64,000 nt of DNA, taken from the NCBI GenBank assembly GCA_031367505.1, contig JANLPY010000673.1, forward strand, positions 5,392 to 69,391, read 5' to 3'. Positions 59,892 to 64,000 of the stretch are shown in pieces. Position numbers and translations under genes: made by a program. Position 1 is the stretch's first letter. Every line of letters starts with the position of its first letter. This DNA is from JAKFWF01 sp031367505 (GTDB taxonomy: Bacteria; Pseudomonadota; Alphaproteobacteria; Rhizobiales; Hyphomicrobiaceae). The notes below the pieces were generated by a model that saw only the letters and a program-made list of their open reading frames with translations, was not told the DNA's origin and did no database searches.

Positions 59892-60425
59892 ATGCGCTTA
59901 GACGCCATCCCAACGGGAAAGAACCCTCCCGACGACATCAACGTGATCATCGAAGTTCCGGTCGGCGGCGAGCCGATCAAGTACGAGATGGACAAGGCGT
60001 CGGGCACCCTGTTCGTCGACCGGTTTCTCTATACTCCAATGCGGTATCCGGGGAATTATGGCTTCGTGCCGCATACGCTATCGGCCGATGGCGACCCGAT
60101 CGATGTGCTTGTGTGCAATACGCGCGCAATTGTTCCGGGGGCCGTGATCAACTGCCGCCCCGTCGGCGTGCTCGTCATGGAAGATGACGGCGGCGGTGAC
60201 GAAAAGATCATCGCGGTACCGAGTCCGAAACTGACCAAGCGTTACGAGAAGGTCTTCAGCTATAAAGATCTGCCGGAAATCTCGATGCAGCAGATCCAGC
60301 ATTTTTTCGAGCACTACAAAGATCTGGAGCCCGGCAAATGGGTGAAGATCGATCACTGGGGCGATGCCGACGAAGCGCGCGCTCTAATCCTGCAATCGAT
60401 CGAGCGCGCCAAGAAAAAGACTTGA
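59892..60425 (+). CDS. ppa: Inorganic pyrophosphatase
   Basis: A 177-residue family I soluble pyrophosphatase that hydrolyses pyrophosphate to pull biosynthetic reactions forward. The core NVIIEVPVGGEPIKYEMDKA, MRYPGNYGFVPHTLSADGDP, DPIDVLVCN with the metal-binding acids, and FEHYKDLEPGKWVKI are all present. The ATG at 59892 gives the standard length; an in-frame upstream extension to 59805 is unlike the family. It precedes dapB by 40 bases on the same strand. Confidence 0.97.
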   Translation: MRLDAIPTGKNPPDDINVIIEVPVGGEPIKYEMDKASGTLFVDRFLYTPMRYPGNYGFVPHTLSADGDPIDVLVCNTRAIVPGAVINCRPVGVLVMEDDGGGDEKIIAVPSPKLTKRYEKVFSYKDLPEISMQQIQHFFEHYKDLEPGKWVKIDHWGDADEARALILQSIERAKKKT

Positions 60426-60465
60426 GAGCAGCGATGATGACAACTCAATCGGAGTAGCGGGCAAC

Positions 60466-61263
60466 ATGAAAATCGCGGTGATGGGCGCGGCCGGCCGGAT
60501 GGGGCGCGAGCTCGTGCAAACAATGTCGAAAATGCCGGCATGTGAAATTGCTGGCGGCATCGAGCGCGCGGGTTCGCAGTGGATCGGCCAGGACATTGGC
60601 AAGGTGGCCGGGTTGGATGCGTTGGGCATCGCGATCACCGACGATCCGCTCGAATTGATTGCGCGTGTCGAAGCGGTCCTCGATTTTACAACGCCGGCCG
60701 CGTCCGTCGATACCGCAGGCTTGTCAGCGAACGCGCGTATCGTACATGTGATCGGCACGACCGGTTTCAGCGACGCGCAGCAGAACGCGATCCGGGCGGC
60801 GGCGCGCCATGCCACCATCATCCAAGCCGGCAATATGAGCCTCGGCGTCAATCTGCTGTTGGGTTTGACGCGCAAAATCGCTGAGGCGCTGGATGAAGAT
60901 TTCGATATCGAGATCGTCGAGATGCACCACAAGCACAAGGTCGATGCGCCGTCGGGTACAGCCTTGATGTTGGGGCAGGCGGCGGCAGAGGGGCGTGGCA
61001 TCGAGCTTGCGCAGCATAGCGTGCGTGGCCGCGACGGCCAAACCGGTGCTCGCAAAGCGGGGGATATTGGCTTCGCGGCATTGCGCGGCGGGTCCGTCAT
61101 CGGTGATCACTCGGTAATCTTTGCCGGTGAGGGGGAGCGCATCGAGATTTCACACTTAGGTGCGGATCGCGGGATCTACGCGCGTGGGGCAATCAAAGCG
61201 GCGCTGTGGGGCCGGGGCAAAGGCCCGGGCCTGTTCTCGATGGCAGACGTGCTCGGCCTCTAG
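60466..61263 (+). CDS. dapB: 4-hydroxy-tetrahydrodipicolinate reductase
   Basis: A 265-residue NAD(P)H-dependent enzyme in the lysine and diaminopimelate pathway. The nucleotide loop is VMGAAGRMGRELV, the catalytic His and Lys lie in IVEMHHKHKVDAPSGTALML, and the end is RAIKAALW-like (ARGAIKAALWGRGKGPGLF). GTTGFSDAQQNAIRAA is the substrate-binding region. Length is standard. It is followed by gpmA within 40 bases. Confidence 0.97.
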   Translation: MKIAVMGAAGRMGRELVQTMSKMPACEIAGGIERAGSQWIGQDIGKVAGLDALGIAITDDPLELIARVEAVLDFTTPAASVDTAGLSANARIVHVIGTTGFSDAQQNAIRAAARHATIIQAGNMSLGVNLLLGLTRKIAEALDEDFDIEIVEMHHKHKVDAPSGTALMLGQAAAEGRGIELAQHSVRGRDGQTGARKAGDIGFAALRGGSVIGDHSVIFAGEGERIEISHLGADRGIYARGAIKAALWGRGKGPGLFSMADVLGL

Positions 61264-61300
61264 CGAAACTTTTTTGTAATAGCAGCGGACCAGATCAACC

Positions 61301-61924
61301 ATGACGAAAAATGTTCTCGTGCTCGTTCGGCACGGCGAAAGCGAATGGAACAAGCTCAACCTGTTCACTGGCTGGCGCGATCCAAACCTCACCGAGAAAG
61401 GTGTGGCGGAAGCAAAACGTGCTGGCCAGCAATTGAAGGCAGAGGGTTTTCATTTCGATCTGGCCTTCACCAGCGTTTTGACGCGGGCACAGCGCACGCT
61501 CACCCTTATCCTCAGCGAATTGGGCCAGGATGGACTTGAGACGATCAAGGATCAGGCCCTGAACGAGCGCGACTATGGCGAGTTGTCCGGACTCAACAAG
61601 GATGACGCGCGCAAGAAGTGGGGCGAGGATCAGGTGCTGATCTGGCGCCGTAGTTTTGACGTTCCACCGCCGGGCGGTGAGAGCCTCAAGGATACCGCAG
61701 CCCGCACGCTGCCCTATTACGACAAGGCGATCTGGCCACAGATTAAAGCCGGTAAAAATGTCATCGTTGCCGCGCACGGAAATTCACTGCGCTCAATGAT
61801 CATGCAGCTCGATCAGCTCACGCCAGAGCAAATACTGAAAGTAGAGCTCGCCACCGGTGTGCCGATTGTCTATCGCCTCGATGATGCCGGGCGTGTCGTC
61901 GAAAAGCGCTCACTCAACGGCTGA
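61301..61924 (+). CDS. gpmA: 2,3-bisphosphoglycerate-dependent phosphoglycerate mutase
   Basis: A 207-residue glycolytic enzyme that interconverts 3- and 2-phosphoglycerate. The phosphohistidine motif LVRHGESEWNKLNLFTGW is at residues 9-26, with H11 as the acceptor. Supporting motifs are FTSVLTRAQRTL, ALNERDYGELSGLNK and VAAHGNSLRSMIMQL. This is the short form of about 207 residues seen in rhizobia rather than the 250-residue enterobacterial form. The dapB-gpmA order is common in Bradyrhizobium relatives. Confidence 0.95.
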   Translation: MTKNVLVLVRHGESEWNKLNLFTGWRDPNLTEKGVAEAKRAGQQLKAEGFHFDLAFTSVLTRAQRTLTLILSELGQDGLETIKDQALNERDYGELSGLNKDDARKKWGEDQVLIWRRSFDVPPPGGESLKDTAARTLPYYDKAIWPQIKAGKNVIVAAHGNSLRSMIMQLDQLTPEQILKVELATGVPIVYRLDDAGRVVEKRSLNG

Positions 61925-61959
61925 CCTCAACCTGCAAATACAAAATTCGGAGAGCGAAG

Positions 61960-62556
61960 ATGGCGTGGAACGAACTTGGCCGCGATGCCGAGATGGACAA
62001 CAAGGCGGTACGCGATCGTTGGATCAGTGTGTACATCGGCGTCATCGCGGTGGTCCTCGCCATTTGTGCCATGGGCGGCGGCAATGCGACCAAGGATTCC
62101 ACGCGTTACAATATTGAAGCGACGAACGGGTGGGCGTTTTTCCAAGCCAAGAATTTGCGGCGTAACGCACTTGTGTTGTCGGTGGATGAGCTCGAGTTGG
62201 CGTTGAAGGCCAACCCGTCGTTCCCGGCCGAAGCAAAGGCGCTGTATGAGGAAAAGATCAAGACCCGCAAAGCCGATATCGCGCGTTTGACATCCGATCC
62301 CGCAGCCAAAGAAGGGCTCGATGAGATCTGGAAGAAGAACAAGAGTTTGGAAGAGCAGCGCGACTACTCGCTCAGGCGCGACCCGTATTTCGACTACGGT
62401 CAGGCATTCCTGCAAATCGCCATTGTGATTGCCTCGGTGGCGTTGATCTCGAGCGGAAATATCTTGCTGATTTTCAGTGCCGTGTGCGGATTGTTAGGCG
62501 CGCTGTGCACGCTGAATGGCTTCTTCTTAGTGCTGAAGATTCCATTTATCGAGTGA
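61960..62556 (+). CDS. DUF4337-family membrane protein
   Basis: A 198-residue protein with one membrane helix near the N-terminus (WISVYIGVIAVVLAICAMGG) and two near the C-terminus (AFLQIAIVIASVALISSGNI and LLIFSAVCGLLGALCTLNGF). The region between is a charged helical segment of about 100 residues. NATKDSTRYNIEATNGWAFF is a conserved piece of DUF4337. The function is unknown. It lies 35 bases after gpmA and 70 before comM, all in the same direction. Confidence 0.85.
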   Translation: MAWNELGRDAEMDNKAVRDRWISVYIGVIAVVLAICAMGGGNATKDSTRYNIEATNGWAFFQAKNLRRNALVLSVDELELALKANPSFPAEAKALYEEKIKTRKADIARLTSDPAAKEGLDEIWKKNKSLEEQRDYSLRRDPYFDYGQAFLQIAIVIASVALISSGNILLIFSAVCGLLGALCTLNGFFLVLKIPFIE

Positions 62557-62626
62557 ATGTTCTCATAATGTTCTTGGTGATGCGACGTGCCCGTGCTATC
62601 GTGAGGCTGGGTCCAGGAGACGTCGC

Positions 62627-63550
62627 ATGTTTGGTCGTATGTCCACTGTCGCATTCGTCGGTATCGAAGCCCGGCCGGTGCACGTCGAAGTGCGGATCAC
62701 GCCAGGCAAGCACGTGTTCGCGGTCGTCGGCCTGCCCGACAAGGCGGTGGCCGAAAGCCGTGAACGTGTTCGCAATGCGCTCCATGCGATTGGCCTCGGC
62801 CTGCCGTGGACGCGGCTGACGGTCAATCTCGCACCAGGTGATCTGCCGAAGGAGGGGAGCCACTTCGATCTGCCGATTGCGCTCGCCATGATGGTTGCCA
62901 TGGGGGCCATTTCGCCCGATGCAATCGAGGGCTTCGTGGCGATCGGAGAGTTGCAATTGGATGGCCAGCTGCGGGCTGTTCCAGGTGCTCTGCCAGCGGC
63001 GGTCGGTGCCAACGCGATGGGCAAAGGGCTGATCTGTCCGGAAGCGTGCGGTGCTGAAGCGGCTTGGGCCGACGAGAACATGAATGTTATTGCAGCGCCT
63101 CACTTGGTATCGCTGATCAACCATTTTCGCGGAACGCAGACGTTGCGGCGGCCGACCGCATCGATCGACCGCGACACCGCCACCAATCTGCCTGATCTGC
63201 GCGATGTGCGCGGACAGGAATTGGCCAAGCGGGCACTCGAAGTGGCGGCCGCCGGTGGGCATAACCTGCTCATGATCGGGCCGCCCGGCTCCGGTAAATC
63301 TATGTTGGCCGCGCGTCTGCCTTCGATACTGCCGCCGCTTGATCCGTCGGAGATGCTGGAAGTTTCGATGGTGCATTCCCTGGCCGGCGAGTTGATGGGC
63401 GGCAAGCTGCGTGTCGATCGGCCATTTCGGGCGCCGCATCATTCGGCAAGCATGGCGGCCCTGGTCGGCGGCGGATCACGGCCCAAGCCCGGCGAAGTTT
63501 CACTGGCGCACCTCGGAGTGCTGTTTCTCGACGAGTTGCCCGAGTTCGTC
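62627..63550 (+). pseudogene. comM: comM (YifB) Mg-chelatase-like ATPase, interrupted
   Basis: The first 308 codons of the YifB/ComM AAA+ helicase, which in naturally competent bacteria drives branch migration during recombination. The N-terminal Lon-protease-like domain (MSTVAFVGIEARPVHVEVRI, SHFDLPIALAMMVAMGAISP) and Walker A (MIGPPGSGKSMLAARLPSIL) are intact. After GVLFLDELPEF, where about 200 more residues should follow, the frame turns into unrelated sequence and ends 35 codons on at 63655. The AT-richer DNA from 63551 carries a DUF6471 gene and a transposase start, so an insertion has broken the gene. GGAG precedes the ATG. The 3' part should lie right of the window. Confidence 0.85.
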
Positions 63551-63587
63551 GGTGTTATGGATGAAACTCACCATAAATGGTTAGCAA

Positions 63588-63881
63588 CTACCGTGGCAAC
63601 GTTGCCACATTTATTTCAAGCGCTTCCATGCATTGAAGCAAGAACATTGCACTGAAGCCGCCTCGGCTTATCTTGTTTGCGACTCCGCCAGCGCTGATAT
63701 CAACGCCTATTTTGTTGAGTTTTTCGGCCATTTCATCCGGCCCTATGCCGCGTTGTGACATCGCATAGCGCAGCAGCGCTTTGGCCTTTTCTTCAAACTC
63801 AGCATTGATCGGCACCGCCTTCCGGGGTTCCGGCATAGGCGGTCTGGCCGTCTGTGGCTTGGGCTTCGTCGCTGTGTTCAT
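63588..63881 (-). CDS. DUF6471 domain protein (passenger gene)
   Basis: A 97-residue protein. After a Pro/Lys-rich leader of 25 residues comes the DUF6471 core: EEKAKALLRYAMSQRGIGPD, EKLNKIGVDISAGGVANKIS and RGGFSAMFLLQCMEALEIN. The core reads like a small helix-turn-helix related to Cro-type domains, so DNA binding is plausible, perhaps at the palindromes in the 97-base divergent region next to it. It faces away from the transposase gene. Codon use is less GC-biased than in the chromosomal genes. Confidence 0.78.
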   Translation of the reverse strand: MNTATKPKPQTARPPMPEPRKAVPINAEFEEKAKALLRYAMSQRGIGPDEMAEKLNKIGVDISAGGVANKISRGGFSAMFLLQCMEALEINVATLPR

Positions 63882-63923
63882 CCGCCCATCTCATAAAATA
63901 ACCGAATATGGTGAAATTAGCAC

Positions 63924-63975
63924 TTGACGATGCGGGTGTCTAGCTGCATATTGAAATCACCATATAAGGTGATTC
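63924..63975 (+). promoter_or_regulatory. Transposase promoter with palindromic operator
   Basis: TTGACG at 63924-63929 and CATATT at 63947-63952 are 17 bases apart. Directly after, GAAATCACC-ATATA-GGTGATTC (63953-63975, one A offset) is a near-perfect palindrome covering the expected transcription start. This looks like a repressed promoter, with the DUF6471 protein or the transposase as candidate repressor (inference). Confidence 0.5.
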
Positions 63976-63978
63976 AAC

Positions 63979-64000
63979 ATGCCCCAACACTTCTTACTCT
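63979..64000 (+). CDS. Transposase, IS1595 family, first seven codons only
   Basis: The window ends 22 bases into this gene. ATG-CCC-CAA-CAC-TTC-TTA-CTC gives MPQHFLL, and the next base (T) allows Ser. IS1595-family transposases of Bradyrhizobium and relatives commonly begin M(S/P/A)QHFLLS. The assignment rests on this short match, the neighbouring DUF6471 gene and the broken comM. Confidence 0.5.

Larger units (their letters stand above)
63551..64000. mobile_element. Left part of an IS1595-family-like insertion element
   Basis: From 63551 (GGTGTTATGG) the base composition becomes more AT-rich and the comM reading is lost. The segment holds a reverse-strand DUF6471 gene and a forward transposase start beginning MPQHFLL, the N-terminus I associate with IS1595-family transposases of rhizobia, whose elements often carry passenger genes. 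Three copies of a TTCACCATAT-like motif occur (63565-63580, 63954-63969, and inverted at 63903-63918). The right end and target duplication are outside the window. The exact left end could be a few bases either side of 63551. Confidence 0.65.

Overview
The window reads as chromosomal DNA of an alphaproteobacterium in the order Hyphomicrobiales (Rhizobiales), most like the Bradyrhizobium/Xanthobacteraceae side. The evidence is the high GC content, the glyA-nrdR-rib-nusB-thiL cluster, the iscR-led SUF operon with two cysteine desulfurases, the Aap-type amino-acid ABC transporter, lone phasin and TfoX-like genes, and an IS1595-type element. Genus is an inference; no rRNA is present. The only RNA gene recognised with confidence is tRNA-Leu(GAG).

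Layout. 1-4.8 kb: the end of an unidentified gene, a small membrane protein, a periplasmic cupin, a NitT/TauT-type ABC importer (permease, ATPase, binding protein) and uppP. 4.9-9.8 kb: a glutathione transferase, queG, an SDR epimerase, an FAH-family hydrolase and an M19 dipeptidase. 10.0-11.5 kb: three tandem paralogous secreted helical proteins, each with its own terminator; the third has ATC where its paralogues have ATG. 11.8-22.5 kb: mostly single genes (SDR, YceI, a gamma-glutamyltransferase homologue, LysR, a 28-residue Lys/Ala protein, lipB, tRNA-Leu, a 56-residue zinc-ribbon protein, a polysaccharide deacetylase, DUF599, AraC and MarR regulators).

22.8-29.6 kb: one-carbon, nucleotide and flavin metabolism: glyA, nrdR, then ribD fused in frame to riboflavin synthase, ribB with a degenerate RibA half, ribH, nusB and thiL with overlapping or abutting ends. 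29.6-34.7 kb: an SDR and a beta-keto-acid cleavage enzyme facing a phosphotransacetylase, a GNAT and a GMC oxidoreductase. 34.8-39.3 kb: aapP-aapJ-aapQ-aapM. 40.3-49.9 kb: the SUF iron-sulfur assembly locus (iscR, IscS-like desulfurase, sufB, a small helical protein, sufC, sufD, sufS, sufT, a Crp/Fnr regulator, sufA) with an Irr-box-like palindrome at its promoter. 49.9-63.5 kb: tfoX-like, serA, a DEAD-box helicase with a long Arg/Pro/Asp tail, hydrolases, a TauE-type transporter, a PIF1-like helicase, a phasin, ppa, dapB, gpmA and comM.

At the right edge comM stops matching its family just after the Walker B region. It is followed by an AT-richer segment holding a DUF6471 gene and, diverging from it, the first codons of an IS1595-family transposase. 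This looks like an insertion element that has broken comM; its right end lies outside the window. The other main points of interest are the ribD-ribE fusion, the possible ATC start codon, a possible antisense-strand small RNA near 55.5 kb, and the unannotated helical protein inside the suf operon.
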